Shown piece by piece: positions 47,410 through 58,018 of a stretch of 64,000 nt of DNA. How positions within the stretch are numbered: the stretch's first letter is position 1; every line of letters starts with the position of its first letter. The position numbers and the translations under genes are program-made. The notes under the pieces were generated by a model. The model did not search any database. It was not told where the DNA came from and worked only from the letters and a program-made list of their open reading frames with translations. The stretch comes from Petrolisthes cinctipes (taxonomy: Eukaryota; Arthropoda; Malacostraca; Decapoda; Porcellanidae): NCBI GenBank assembly GCA_033782935.1, contig JAWQEG010000065.1:1451001-1515000 (forward strand). Direction: 5' to 3'.

Positions 47410-48495
47410 TAATATGGTACACATAACTAATTCTCATAGCTTCCCCACTCGTTGCAGTTCACGTCATGTAGTTAACTAATTTAATTTCATGCCTATTTGA
47501 ACTGTGTGTATTTTGATATAATACCGGATATATATGTATATTTATTAAACACTTGTCCATTTACAATAAATCTTGGCCGCTGCTGTATAATATGCGTTAT
47601 GTAATAACTAACTCTTACAAGATCGAGTTTGCGCTCATGATTGTGGCTTCGTGAAAATAATATTATGTGTATTATAGCCAAAATAAGGTAATAATGGCTA
47701 TATCAGTGTGAACCATTTAATAAAATTATATGTAATCGATTATTATGTAGTATAAAATATCAAAACAATTTGATTCTTGCGGAGTCAATCACTGTCAGAC
47801 CTAACCAAACAATAATACCGACTGAAGTAGGTTAGGTCTATATTGGTAGTGACGATTTTGATTTTGTAGCACTAAATAGTTTACTCATATGTATATAGGT
47901 TACATAATTATATCATATGGGGCAAATTAATGCAGCCATTATTACCATATTATGGCTATATAAGATTTATTACAAAAAAAAAAAAACATTAATTTTATAA
48001 TCGGAACCTCTTGGCTATATATTTTTCGTGTGTGTATCATAACCCAATAACTAATCTATTTTATATGAACACCTTAGATATTCAATTAATATTGTAACTA
48101 AAATCAATGTTAACAATAAAATTTATTAAGATGCTGAAATTATGGTAAATATTCCTAGTCAATTATATATATTGTCTATATTTTCGTTGTTATGTTATTT
48201 GTCTCGTCATTTAATGTTTGTTTATTGTTAATATCTGTTATCCGCTCAGACCACTCTTCGAAATACTAGATTATGATTGGTTTACATTTCCTAAGCACAC
48301 TTCGATAGGTCTGCTGTGATTGGCTAGAGTATCAAAAGGCGCCTTTTGAGGATTAGGCGCAAAATCGCCTTTCTGATAGGCACCTTCGACGCACCGAATC
48401 AAAAGGCGCCTTCACCTGAATGGCGTCTTCAGTGAAGGCGTGTTTTGAGTATCCGGTGTAGCAGTAGGAAGTGGAACCCCACTGGAACCTATTAA
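47410..48495. other. AT-rich stretch; GGCGCC palindromes at 48333-48440
   Basis: No supported genes. The 16-bp palindrome CAAAAGGCGCCTTTTG is at 48333-48348, and further AAGGCGCCTT, GGCGCAAAATCGCC and GAAGGCG pieces follow to 48440. Confidence 0.5.
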
Positions 48496-48675
48496 CCTAT
48501 CAACTTAAAGGTGCCAGGCGCACGAGTATCGACGGCAAGAGAGCAGAGTTGCCAATTTAGCAAAAATGTACACTTCTTTGAAGAAGGTAACGACAGAATC
48601 ATTGGAAAAGCTTTGTTTGAGCTAGACAGCCAAGAAGAGAAAGAAATGATAAATGAAATATTGTATAATATGTGA
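48496..48675 (+). CDS. Small open frame, unrecognised, possible exon
   Basis: The frame is open from a stop at 48493 to TGA at 48673-48675. It encodes VPGARVSTAREQSCQFSKN and HFFEEGNDRIIGKALFELDS, ending in an acidic helix-like tail (EEKEMINEILYNM). The composition looks protein-like, but there is no ATG near the start and no family match. It could be a 3' exon or a transposon relic. Confidence 0.25.
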   Translation, partial: PINLKVPGARVSTAREQSCQFSKNVHFFEEGNDRIIGKALFELDSQEEKEMINEILYNM

Positions 48676-48960
48676 ATAATGAGAGAAAACAAAGAGGAAA
48701 ACTAGAATCAGGCAACACAAAGAAGAAAGAAAAGAAAGGACGAGAGAGGGGCCGTTGAAAAGGCTATACCCCAAAAAAACTGTGATTGTAACACTGATAT
48801 ACACTCGCTCGGGCCTCGGAGTCGCTCCTGAGTCCTGCCTCCTGCCTCCTGCAGACAAAACAACATGTTGATGGAGATGGACTCACCAAAGCTGAGAAGA
48901 AGTGTACTGTATATGGAGGCGTTCATCATCTTATGAGTGGAATGAAGCAGGCAAGTTATT

Positions 48961-50790
48961 GGTAAATTTTTACAAGTTGCCACAACAGGATTTCATAGGA
49001 AAAATATATAATTCCTAGAAGGTTTTAGTGTGATTTGAGTGATGTTGACCTTCGTTTCTTTAGGAAATGCTTCGTTTTGGAGATAGCCCCCCCCCCCCAT
49101 CCAACAATCTTGGGAGAGAGCCTGGGAAATCGGGGGTTTTGTGTGGGGGGAAAACTCATAATATAGTACATTTGCCTTTCTAGATTGCACTCATGACATG
49201 CCATAAATGTCAAAAAGTGGAAAACCCAAGCCAAGTTTCGGCAAAAGTTGGCTCGGGTTTCCCAATTTTCAACAAGCATAAATCTGGAAAATTGGAAAAC
49301 CCGAGCTAAGTTTCGGCAAAAGTTGGCTCGGGTTTTCCAGTTTTCAACAAGCATAAATATTGAAAAATTAAAAACCCGAGCCAACTTTTTTCTGACCCAA
49401 CCTGGATCGGGCATCCGTTGGTCTTAACCATAGCATCGAGATATTACAGAATTAAAAAGACCTTACCTAACCTGACCTAACCTAACCTAGAAGGGGGCAT
49501 CCTTCGAGACCAAACTTTGTCATCCTTCGGAACCTAACCCTGTCATCCTTCGGGACCCAACCATGGCATACTTCGGCACCTAACCTTGTCATCCTTCGGG
49601 ACCTAACCTTGCCATACTTCGGCACCTAACCTTGGTATTCTTCGGGACCTAACCTTGGCATTCTTCGGGACCTAATCATGGCATCCTTCGGGACCTAACC
49701 TTGGCATCCTTCGGTCTTAACCAGAACATCAATTTGTTATAGAATTAGGAAGACCAAATCAGACCCCTTGTTTCATACACAAATTTACCTTAATTGGAAG
49801 CAAATTATGTGGAAGGTACTGGTTCTTGTGGAGTTGAAGAGTAGGTGGTAGTGTTGTATTCTGGCAAGTTGTATTGGTGGTAGGTGGACTGGATGACCTT
49901 ATATTCAAAGCACTTTAAACTTTCCAACAATAAGTTATTATAACTGATCATGGACTAATTTATTTTTCAATAAGAGGCACAAGTGTTTTTTTGTGTAATT
50001 TCTGTGTTTCTCCAGTAAAAATTCGTAAAACCAAGCAGCCAGGTGAGTTAACCAGGTGAGCCAAAGATATACCTCCTCCACAGACAGACAGTAATGTTGT
50101 ACTGGCAAGATAAATGGAGAGACTGAAATTTCAGTGACGCAGTCACGTGTTGTAGGTCTATGATTGGTCAATAACGAGATGATAGAATTGTGTGATAAAC
50201 TGATTGGTTAGATTTGGCTTGAAGTTAAAAAATGTGCCACCAGGTCGCACTGTGGGGCTCATAGATCAGCTGACCTATGTTTTGATTTCAATGCCCATGT
50301 CAGCCATATCTGTTGACTTGCAAACACATTGAAGGTTAGAAATCGTGAGAATGGCCTTATAACGCATTTATAACGGAAATGCTACTAAGAAATATTGTAG
50401 TACAAGATGAAATAGAGCATATTGTAATAAGAAAAGTGTGAAAAAGCCAATTGTACGAAATTTCTGGACTCTGAAAAATGCGACACCCACTACACTTATA
50501 AGAGGTAATTAGTGTTATAACGCATTTATGACGGAAATGTTACTAAGAAATATTGTAGTACAAGATGAAATAGAGCATATTGTAATAAGAAAAGTGTGAA
50601 AAAGCCAATTTTACGAAATTTTTGGACTCTGAAAAATACGACACCCACTACACTTATAAGAGGTAATTAGTGTTATAACGCATCTGCGAGGCAAATGGTA
50701 TATAGAAAAGTTGTTTGTAATAGTGAAATATAAACACTGGTAATAGTAAAATTTTTAAAATCGAGTTGTGGCAACTTGTAAAAATAATCC
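48961..50790. mobile_element. Non-autonomous DNA transposon with 8-bp target duplication, copy B (inverted)
   Basis: Reverse-complement relative of 25059-26858. Ends GGTAAATTTTTACAAGTTGCC and its complement are flanked by AAGTTATT on both sides (48953-48960 and 50791-50798). At 1830 bp it has the same internal layout in reverse: CCGAGCCAA inverted repeats (about 49225-49385), the 23-bp minisatellite (about 49495-49735) and the roughly 160-bp tandem repeat (about 50350-50680). No transposase. Different target duplications show that A and B are independent insertions. Confidence 0.9.
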
Positions 50791-50798
50791 AAGTTATT

Positions 50799-51438
50799 TT
50801 ATAATATATTGTACATTAGGTACCTGTTTGGGGAGCAACCTATCAGCAGTTTTTATATGAAATAGACAAACATCTAAGGTTAAACTCAATTAGTGTTTGT
50901 ACTGTTGTTTTAGTCTCTTCTTATTTTTATTTATTTATTTACTTACTTAAATATCTACTTATCACATGGAAAGCGGAATTTTATAGTATTTTGTAGGAGC
51001 TGCCCTCTCTGACATCTCTCTAGATTGTGGTGTTGAAACTAGACAGTCAAGTATGGTATAGAGAAATGACTCTCCCATCTCCTCGTTTTTTTTTTTTTTT
51101 TTTTTTTTTTTTCACACCCTCGTGGGTGGTATATACAGTAAGTATGAATGGTACACAGTTAATGGACTTCTTCACCCAGATGGATAGTTGAGATAAGTTT
51201 ATACCTATGGAAATATAACTCTTAATGTTTATGAGAAAATCAAATGTTACAAACTTCTTTGATTCTGATAATGTATTAAATCCTGTTTTTTAAGTGGTAG
51301 GGAACTGTATTTATTAAATTGGTATGTTTATAAAAAGCAAGTGAGGAGAATCTTGTGTGTGTACTTATTAGTGTGATATGGATTTTACAAGGAATTTCTT
51401 AACTTATATATGTTTTACTTTCATTATTGTACTTTCAG
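50799..51438. other. Non-coding stretch with poly-T
   Basis: AT-rich; a run of about 26 T at 51087-51112. No gene supported. Confidence 0.5.
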
Positions 51439-51645
51439 ACAAGATGCTGTATTTCAAACAAGCTGCAGATAGAAGGAAGGTCCTGAGGAATTTTGATGAC
51501 CTGCCCATTGTCTTCAAGTTGTACCACAGCAGTCCTGTTGGAGGGCACAGTGGCTGGAACGTAACATAAGAGAATATCTCCAAGGTGTACTATTGCCTAT
51601 TGGAGAAGTATTACACAGGACATCCAGCATTATGTATGTGGTTGT
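51439..51645 (+). pseudogene. Gypsy-integrase-like gene relic, exon 1
   Basis: After acceptor TTTCAG the frame reads KMLYFKQAADRRKVLRNFDD, LYHSSPVGGHSGWNVT, stop, NISKVYY. A frame change then gives WRSITQDIQHYVCGC. This is the H2C2 zinc-binding domain pattern (H...H...C) of Gypsy-type integrases and of their domesticated relatives such as GIN1. Exons 2 and 3 follow in the correct phase with proper splice sites, so the ancestor was intron-containing. The in-frame stop at 51567-51569 and the frameshift indicate decay. Confidence 0.6.
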
Positions 51646-51780
51646 ACACATGACACAAATACATTGATAAGTGTATATGAATTGAGTGGGATTCTAGTAA
51701 AGTGTTCATTCAATATTGAATGCATTACTCTCTAATCCCAATGCTGTACTGCTCTCCAGTAATATTACCATTTTCTCCAG

Positions 51781-51892
51781 ATTGCTACTTGAAGTCAGTG
51801 CCAGATGTTTACAACACTGAAGATTCAGGCCCCAGAAATGTGTCCCATTAATGTCAAGGAACCCTTAGAGTTACTTGGAGTAGACCTGATTG
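51781..51892 (+). pseudogene. Gypsy-integrase-like gene relic, exon 2
   Basis: Acceptor TTCTCCAG, donor G/GTGAGT. It encodes SQCQMFTTLKIQAPEMCPIN and VKEPLELLGVDLIG, which is the second part of the zinc-binding domain followed by the entry of the integrase core with its first catalytic Asp (VDLIG). It ends in phase 1. A stop lies at its start (CTTGA), which may be intronic if the real acceptor is slightly further in. Confidence 0.65.
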
Positions 51893-51968
51893 GTGAGTAA
51901 TATATTAACATTGTTTCATCTTTGTTGGTTCAGGAGCTTCTTTGCTGTTGGTCATAATTACCCAGTTA

Positions 51969-52186
51969 TGCATTCTTAAGCAAACAATTCCTGTTAGTCC
52001 ATCCAACCTAACCCCTGCAAATAACAACTTTTATGATATTCTTTTATGCTGTAAATGTAGCATGCCCAAGTTTTCAGGAAATAGTTTAATTCAATGTTTG
52101 TTCTGTAACCGGCTGTTTCATTTAAACTGTGATAAGACTACTTGCCTTGAGACCTTTTCATTTGTAGTGACTGTACACAAGAAGTA
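51969..52186 (+). pseudogene. PHD-finger-like frame, fragment
   Basis: The frame reads ...DILLCCKCSMPKFSG, NSLIQCLFCNRLFHLNCDKT, TCLETFSF. The Cys-x2-Cys, Cys-x2-Cys, His-x2-Cys spacing is that of a PHD-type zinc finger, which also occurs in the first protein of some LINEs. It sits in the intron between integrase-like exons 2 and 3. The final Cys pair is not visible. It may be a piece of another element. Confidence 0.35.
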
Positions 52187-52284
52187 GAGTTCCTTTAAAT
52201 GCACAGTACAGTAGTTTCCTATCAGCCCATTCATCTGAGGCCAGTTTGGAAGAATACTGCTAACATAATCTTTACATCTTTAAG

Positions 52285-52384
52285 GGCAGCTGAGAGAGAC
52301 GAGAGCTGGGAATATTCTCATCTGTGTTCTACCATGATGAGACAAGGTGTAAACAGCAAGTGAAAGATGAAGTGATAAACTCTG
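52285..52384 (+). pseudogene. Gypsy-integrase-like gene relic, exon 3
   Basis: Starts after TTTAAG and ends at CTG/GTAGGT. Joined to exon 2 in phase, it reads G-QLRETRAGNILICVLP and then two TGA codons and DKV. Integrase cores have ...DLIGPL...T..GN.YILV at this place, so the match continues across the splice. The stops confirm a relic. Confidence 0.5.
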
Positions 52385-52998
52385 GTAGGTGCCTTGTTTT
52401 GATAAAAACTTATATCACTGAGTATTGTCTTTCAATATTGTCAGCTTTCTAAAAAGTACTTGAAAAAAAAGTACTGTATTGCCAATCCTTTGACATTATT
52501 TGTAAAAAAAAAAAAAATGCATTTTATTTCTAAACATCAATAGTTTTAAGGCAAAAACAATATATCAGGGGTTCTTAACCTGGGGTTCATGAGGATTAGA
52601 TATTAATTAGGTAACATATGTATCCACTATACAACCAATAGGCTGTATAAGTGATGAAGACCTTGCCAAAGATGACCTCGGTGACTCCAAAACGTTTAAG
52701 AACCACTGCTATAAATATTGGAGTACCTCAGTGACCGATACATTTTGCTTGTTTACAGATCCACTGCCGTGGACCACCACGTCGCCGTCGTGCAGTGGCC
52801 AAAGTACCCTGACAGAATGAGTTGTGGTGGTGGAAGGTAAAAGGCAATGGGTAGTTAGGATGTATACACATCATCTCCACCACCACCTCACAAAATGGTA
52901 GGGGGAAAACAAAGTGCGGTCCAAAAGAGATGGCCAAACTAGGACAGGAGTCCTACTCCCAGCCACACACCTCCTTTAGAAGAGTCTCCAATTACCTC
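52385..52998. other. Stretch left of the DIRS-like element
   Basis: No supported gene. Includes a poly-A of about 13 at 52506 and a direct boundary to the element at 52999. Confidence 0.5.
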
Positions 52999-53227
52999 TT
53001 ATTGGTAAAGTGGAACCAGCACAGCTGGATTGCTATAGAACACACCCCTTCTCCAGCCCAGGCCCCGTATAGGCATATTCTGGGCTAGAAGGGTATATTC
53101 CGTGAAGATCATCAGAAGTAAATATAAATTCAAATCTGGCGCTGTACTGATATGGGAGCCACCTGGTGGCGGCCTCTAGAGGTAGTGACCCGCTTAGGCC
53201 AGCGGGGGCAGCCGCTCGGTCACTCTT
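52999..53227 (+). repeat. Left inverted terminal repeat of the DIRS-like element
   Basis: From TTATTGGTAAAGTGGAACCA to GCAGCCGCTCGGTCACTC. Reverse complement matches 60147-60361 with few changes. Confidence 0.92.
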
Positions 53228-53277
53228 TCGCGGAACACGTACTGGTCAACATCTACGCTCCTCTCCGCTTCGCTATG

Positions 53278-53983
53278 GTAATGTGTTGTCCGTGTTCCTG
53301 CTAGTGTTTCCTTTGTGTTGTGTCTAGTGGCTTGCCTGCTTTGCAGATGTGTTTGTGTGCATCAGGGTTTTTCTTGTGGGGGCAGCTTTTCTTTCTTTTC
53401 CCTTGGGCTGGGGTCTGTTTTTTCCCCTCCTTCCCTGGGGCTGAGTTTTGGGGTCCCTTTTGGGTTTTTTCCCCCTTCCTGCCTTACCTTTCCCCTCCGC
53501 TCTGCCACTAGTTCACTACTGTTGGGTTTTTCGAGGCTGATTAGCCTTCTGCGTGAGTGTTCTTCCCCACGTAGGGCCCTCGCCTCACCTCCCCACGTGG
53601 TGCTCCTCCTGGGGCCCCTGCTGGGCCCCCTTGTGCTTCTTCCCCGAGTGTTGCTAGTGTTTGCAGGCGGCAAGGATTGTGCGTTGTCCTTGCCCCTGCC
53701 CCATCGGTGTTTTTGGAGTTTTTGCTCCCCAGTGTGTGTTTTTCCCTGAGGTTTGCCCCTCAGGCTGACTGTGTCCCTCCTGCTGGGGGCTGCGGACCGG
53801 TTTTTCGGTCCGCGGGGGTCGGTTTGCGGGGTTTTTTCCCCGGGCTGTGTGTGTGGGTTTTTTTGGGGGGGTTTTCGCCCCCCACTACCCGAGTCTGTGT
53901 GTTTCCATTGTGTGTTTTTTCACTTGCTGTGTTTTCTGTGTACACGTGGATTCACGTGTTAACCCATGTTTTTTCTCCCACAG
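53278..53983 (+). other. Putative intron 1 of the DIRS-like gag
   Basis: ATG at 53275-53277 is followed by GTAATG, and CTCCCACAG ends at 53983. Splicing would join Met to STRALCTF in frame. The interval is T/G-rich and holds no coherent protein. It could instead be plain leader with translation from the ATG at 53966. Confidence 0.4.
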
Positions 53984-55683
53984 TCTACTCGTGCCTTATG
54001 TACCTTTACGGGGTGTACTGTGCAGGTGTCCACTGACGGGCACCTGCATTGTTCTCCCCATGCACCTTGCTTCACGCCCAAGGGCTACGACCCTTTAGTG
54101 TGTAGTGTGTACCGCCCCTGGGTTGAGCTGTGTCGTGATACCCCCGCCGCTGCTCGCCCTAAGATTCCTGCCCTAGCCTCTCTCCGCACAGCGAGGACGA
54201 GAGCTAGGAGAATGGCACACAAGCGAGACGGGTCCTCCATGACTTGGGCGGACCCTGTTTTGGGGGCCGATCTGGGCCTTTTCAGAACCTGGTACACTTC
54301 TACGTGCCTCTCGGAGTCTCAGGGGATCGAGCCTCTAGCACCCCAAGAGGCCACGTTGCTGTCCTTAGACGGGTCTCCGACTCCTTTCCGAGGCTTTCCG
54401 CCCCAGGAAGCGAGCGAGCCCGTCGCGCTGGCCACCCAACCAACCTCACCAGTACAAGGGCCCAGCGGGGAACCTGCCACTTCGTCACCCCCAAAAGCTG
54501 GCTCTTCGGGCCACTCGCGGGGGCGCAAGCGTTCAGCTAAAAGGTCCCGCCACGCCAAGAAGACCCGGACTCACCGTCATTCACCTTCCTCTTCGTCTAC
54601 CTCTTCCTCCTCCTCCTCCTCCTCTTCCTCGTCGGAGAGCTCGCCCTCTCCCGTTCGCAAGCCCAGCAAGGGTAAGCGGGCGGGTACGAGCCCTTCGTCG
54701 AGGAAGATGGCGCATATCCTACGCACTATTCTACCTGCTGTCCTTCCGGACTTCATCCTTCCTCCCGGATCCTCCTCCCTACCTTCGGTAGCGGCGACGG
54801 TACCAGCTCCCGGACCTGCTCTTCCTCTTCCTCTCCCTGCTGCGTCGCCGGCCGGGAACCCGTTGTGCCCCGTGGAGTTTGGAGGCGTTCCCGTACCTCC
54901 ACTCTCTCCGGGCCTCGAGTCCCCAACCGGTGCCCTAGCGGAGGAGCTGGCTACCTCTTCTCCTTCTCCTTCTCCCCCCTCTAGGAAGGACTGTTATCTT
55001 CCCTACTCTTGGGCCTTACTTCCTCCTTCCTGGACTCATACTTCAGAGGAGGGCAGACTGGTTGCGTGGTCTCCGGACACTACTCAACCAGGGGTGTGGG
55101 TGAGAAGAGACGACGTCCTGGTGAAGTGGGGAGCGGACGCGTCAGGGGACTTTATCCCCTTCTACAAGGCCCGCCCGAACTCCGCTCCTGTTCCCGCTTC
55201 ATCAAAGGTATCCACAGCGGCTACCTTGGATGCGATGGGCTTCTTGGTGGAATATAGCAACCTTGATCTGCCCCAGGCCTGGAAGGTTGACTGCTCTTCA
55301 GAGAATACGGCAATCTTCCTGTCCTTGGACGCTTACTTCCCAGGGGATAAGGGCGACGGGGACCTTGACATTCCAGCCCTTCTCCTTAAGTCCCTGGACC
55401 ACCAGAAGCCCACCACTTCCAAGAAATCACCTCCGTCCTTCCCAGTCATTCTCCCCCCTTCCCGTGCCCCTACGGGTTTGAGGGAGTGCCTGTGGAGGAC
55501 GGAGAAGGAGCCGCTGGTCCCCTTCCAGCTCAAGGAGCCCGACGGGAAGCTGAGGCAGGCAGAGACAACTGCCCGGATGGAGTTGTCCCATCTCATCTCC
55601 ACCGGCGCGGCTATCTCCCTCCTACAGGACTGCCTCAAGAGCCTCATTTCCACCTTCCATGAGTTGTCAGGCCTGGAACTCTC
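53966..55683 (+). CDS. DIRS-like Gag, main exon
   Basis: Open frame from the ATG at 53966 (or spliced in at 53984). The N-terminal Cys/His cluster CTFTGCTVQV, HLHCSPHAPC, YDPLVC is typical of DIRS Gag. A Ser/Lys/Arg-rich linker follows (RGRKRSAKRSRHAKKTRTHR, then an extended poly-Ser run at about 54587-54640) and then Pro/Ser-rich sequence. The C-terminal part (KDCYLPYSWALLPPSW through LISTGAAISLLQDCLKSLIS) is the likely capsid region. The frame closes at TAA 55685, but GTAAGT at 55684 is a strong donor and the protein continues naturally in the next exon (LS-DALISMTTVAEGGG). Gag would coat the RNA intermediate. Confidence 0.85.
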
Positions 55684-55780
55684 GTAAGTACCATTATTCG
55701 TTTCTGTGTTTATTTATGATGGGTACAGGGTACGCGGGTCTTTAGATAACCTTCTCGGGTTACCTGTTTCTCCCCTACAG
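55684..55780 (+). other. Intron 2 of the DIRS-like gag
   Basis: GTAAGT...TTTCTCCCCTACAG, 97 bp. Splicing completes a serine codon (TC/C) and joins two Gag-like segments in frame, while reading through meets TAA at once. Confidence 0.8.
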
Positions 55781-56040
55781 CGACGCGCTCATATCCATGA
55801 CCACCGTGGCAGAGGGCGGAGGAGCCATGGCTACTCACCACCTGCAGGAAGCGGCGAGGACCTTCGCCGAGGCCAGACTGGCGGCCCGCCAAGCGGCCGC
55901 CAAATCCGCTCCTGAGATGGCGCAGCGGGGATGGTATGTGCCTCTCCCCTTTCCCCTGCGCTGTTTGATCAGGCAGCAACGGACTCGGTCTTCTCGTCCC
56001 TCCCAGCAGTGATCAATCTTCCTAAACCTTCTACCTCCAA
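55781..56040 (+). CDS. DIRS-like Gag, second exon (one frameshift)
   Basis: It encodes DALISMTTVAEGGGAMATHH, LQEAARTFAEARLAARQAAA and KSAPEMAQRGW. After a one-base change between 55930 and 55960 it continues LFDQAATDSVFSSLPAVINL with PKPSTS before donor GTAAGT at 56041. The frame change has no clean intron to explain it (a 39-bp GT-AG interval at 55934-55972 would not alter the frame), so it is probably a mutation. The sequence matches the helical C-terminal Gag style of DIRS elements. Confidence 0.7.
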
Positions 56041-56210
56041 GTAAGTTCCGTTCTGTTTACTCGGTGGAGAGATTGTTTTTACAGTGTTATTTTTAAACAG
56101 GGGATGGTGAGACGGGCGGGAAGTTAGTCCCAACTTCCCCCCGCGCTCCGTTTTCCCTAAGAATCTCCCAGGATTCTTAGTCACCCTCTAACCATTCTGT
56201 TTGTCCATAG
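56041..56210 (+). other. Intron 3 of the DIRS-like gag
   Basis: GTAAGT...TTTGTCCATAG, 170 bp. Joins TSK to PRAPQPARPAF through a split AA/G lysine codon. Confidence 0.75.
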
Positions 56211-56430
56211 GCCGCGTGCCCCACAGCCAGCCAGACCGGCCTTCCAGTCTCGCAGGCCCTCCCAGCCCGCGAGACAACCCAGGACTGCTTACCCCACTCC
56301 TCCACAGCAGCCCCCCAGGTTCCACCAGCGGGGTCAGCAGCCCTTTCGTGGAAGGAGCCAGGGCTCCAAGCCCTATTCTAAGCCCAAGCCCTCCTCCTAC
56401 CACTCCTCCCAGAAAGACCGCTCCACTTGA
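56211..56430 (+). CDS. DIRS-like Gag, C-terminal basic exon
   Basis: In the spliced phase it reads PRAPQPARPAFQSRRPSQPA, RQPRTAYPTPPQQPPRFHQR and GQQPFRGRSQGSKPYSKPK, ending ...QKDRST-TGA at 56428-56430. A Pro/Gln/Arg/Gly-rich basic tail is the usual end of DIRS Gag and would bind nucleic acid. It overlaps the start of the RT frame, which is read in another frame from about 56430. Confidence 0.75.
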
Positions 56431-58018
56431 GGGCCCTTCCCGGGGTTGCCTCACGGGTTGGTCAGCCACATGGCCCACCCACGGTTGGGCAGCAAGAGTT
56501 GTACGGCAGGGCCTGACATGGCCCTGGATTTCAGTCCCGGTGAGTAACTGTTCCTCTCATTGTTCCTGTTGTGACATAACCTCTCCCCACCTAGGTGTCC
56601 CGTTACTGTCAAACTCTCTTTCCCTCCCCCCCCCCCGGTCCCCTGGGTCCCGGCTGGGATTATCCTTTCACCCCACTGACACCTGTCACTTTCCGTTACA
56701 GCCGCTACGTCTCCCGCCTGCCTCCTTCAAAGTGTCACCTTCGGTCGTCCCTCACGTTAGAGAAATGCGGGAAAAAGGGGTAGTGGAGCGAGCGACAGGG
56801 AGGGCTTTTCTATCTCGCTTGTTCACGGTCCCCAAAAAGGACCCGGGAAAAAAGAGACTGGTGATGGACCTGAGCAAGCTAAACAAGTTCTTGAAGCCCT
56901 TACACTTCAAGATGGTTTCGGTTGCTCAGGTCCGCACAGTTCTCCGAAAGGGGGACTGGTTAGCATCCCTGGACCTCCAGGATGCGTACTGGCACGTCCT
57001 GATCTACCCCCGGTTTCGCCGATTTCTGGCATTCCAGGTGGGGACCGATACGTTTCAGTTTACCAGGCTCCCTTTCGGTCTCTCGCTAGCTCCTCAGGTC
57101 TTCACCAAGCTCGTGAGGGTGATGGCATCCCGCCTGGCGGAGGCGGGTCTCCCCACCCGCAAGTACCTAGATGATTGGTTGTTACACGCCCCCTCCAGGG
57201 AGCAGGTAACAAACAACGTCAGGATAGCAAGGGGGGTGCTAGAGGAAATGGGGTTCTTGCTCAACGTCCCCAAGTCCTCTCTCACCCCTATGCGCAGACT
57301 ATCGTGGCTGGGAATAGAGTGGAACTCAGTTTCGGCCACCCTCTCACTCACTCCAGACAATGCCCGCTGGACCCTCCACCACGTCCGCCAGGCTTACTTT
57401 TACCGTACTTTCTCTCGTCGCCAGTGGGAATCATTGCTCGGGTCTCTGAATTTCGCGGCCCCCGCAATGCCCCTGGGACGACTGAAGCACAGGAGACTCA
57501 CGCGGGAGGTAAACCTCCACCTGTCTCCCGCACACAGGGACCTTCCCAGGCCAGTATCCCATACACTTCACCGTCTCCTTTGCACCCTGGCTACGTCCCG
57601 GTGCCCTGCGTCAGCGAGTTCCCTGGGTGTTACCTCCCCCGGGATCACGGTGGCGACAGACGCATCAGACGTAGGCTGGGGATACCAATCTTGCTTGGGA
57701 CATCAGCTGTACGGGGGATGGAAGGAAGAGGAGAGGCTACTACACATCAACGCTCGGGAGTTGATGGTAGCAAAGGAGTGGCTCAACAGACACCCCCAGT
57801 TTTCCAGGATAGGCGTCCGTTTCGATATGGACAATGTAGCGGCCATGCAGTGCCTGCAGAGACAGGGCACTTCATGGTTGGAAGTTCTCCTGTCCCTGTC
57901 AGAACAGATATTCTCGGTAGCGGCCAAGAGGGCGATTCACCTCTCGGCCCGCTACGTGCCAGGACGGGAGAACGATTGGGCGGACGCACTATCCAGGTTC
58001 AGAGGGACGTCACTCTAG
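56431..58018 (+). CDS. DIRS-like reverse transcriptase / RNase H
   Basis: The frame carries RGCLTGWSATWPTHGWAARV (the N-terminal RT element W...T...W..RVV..G), then an in-frame intron (56540-56701). RT proper follows: LFTVPKKDPGKKRLVMDLSK, WLASLDLQDAYWHVLIYP and the catalytic box YLDD at 57164-57175. The RNase H part has VATDASDVGWG (about 57650-57680), RFDMDNVAAM and NDWADALSR. Residue order and spacing match DIRS1-type Pol. It ends at an amber codon (58016-58018) directly before the methyltransferase-like domain. The protein copies the RNA and removes it. Confidence 0.9.
56540..56701 (+). other. Intron 4, within the DIRS-like RT
   Basis: CCG/GTGAGT ... TTCCGTTACAG, 162 bp and a multiple of three. 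Splicing joins ISVP to PLRLPPASFKV, removing a Ser/Cys-rich non-conserved insert that reads open by chance. Confidence 0.7.

Noticed and set aside
48492..48983. Minus-strand hydrophobic frames (MFSLIIHILYNISF...)
   Set aside because: Overlap each other in different frames, no domain, AT-rich composition; the plus-strand frame 48496-48675 is more protein-like and even that is weak.
53315..53749. 144-codon frame left of gag in the DIRS-like element
   Set aside because: Phe/Ser/Leu-rich translation of T/C-rich leader or intron; no Gag motifs.
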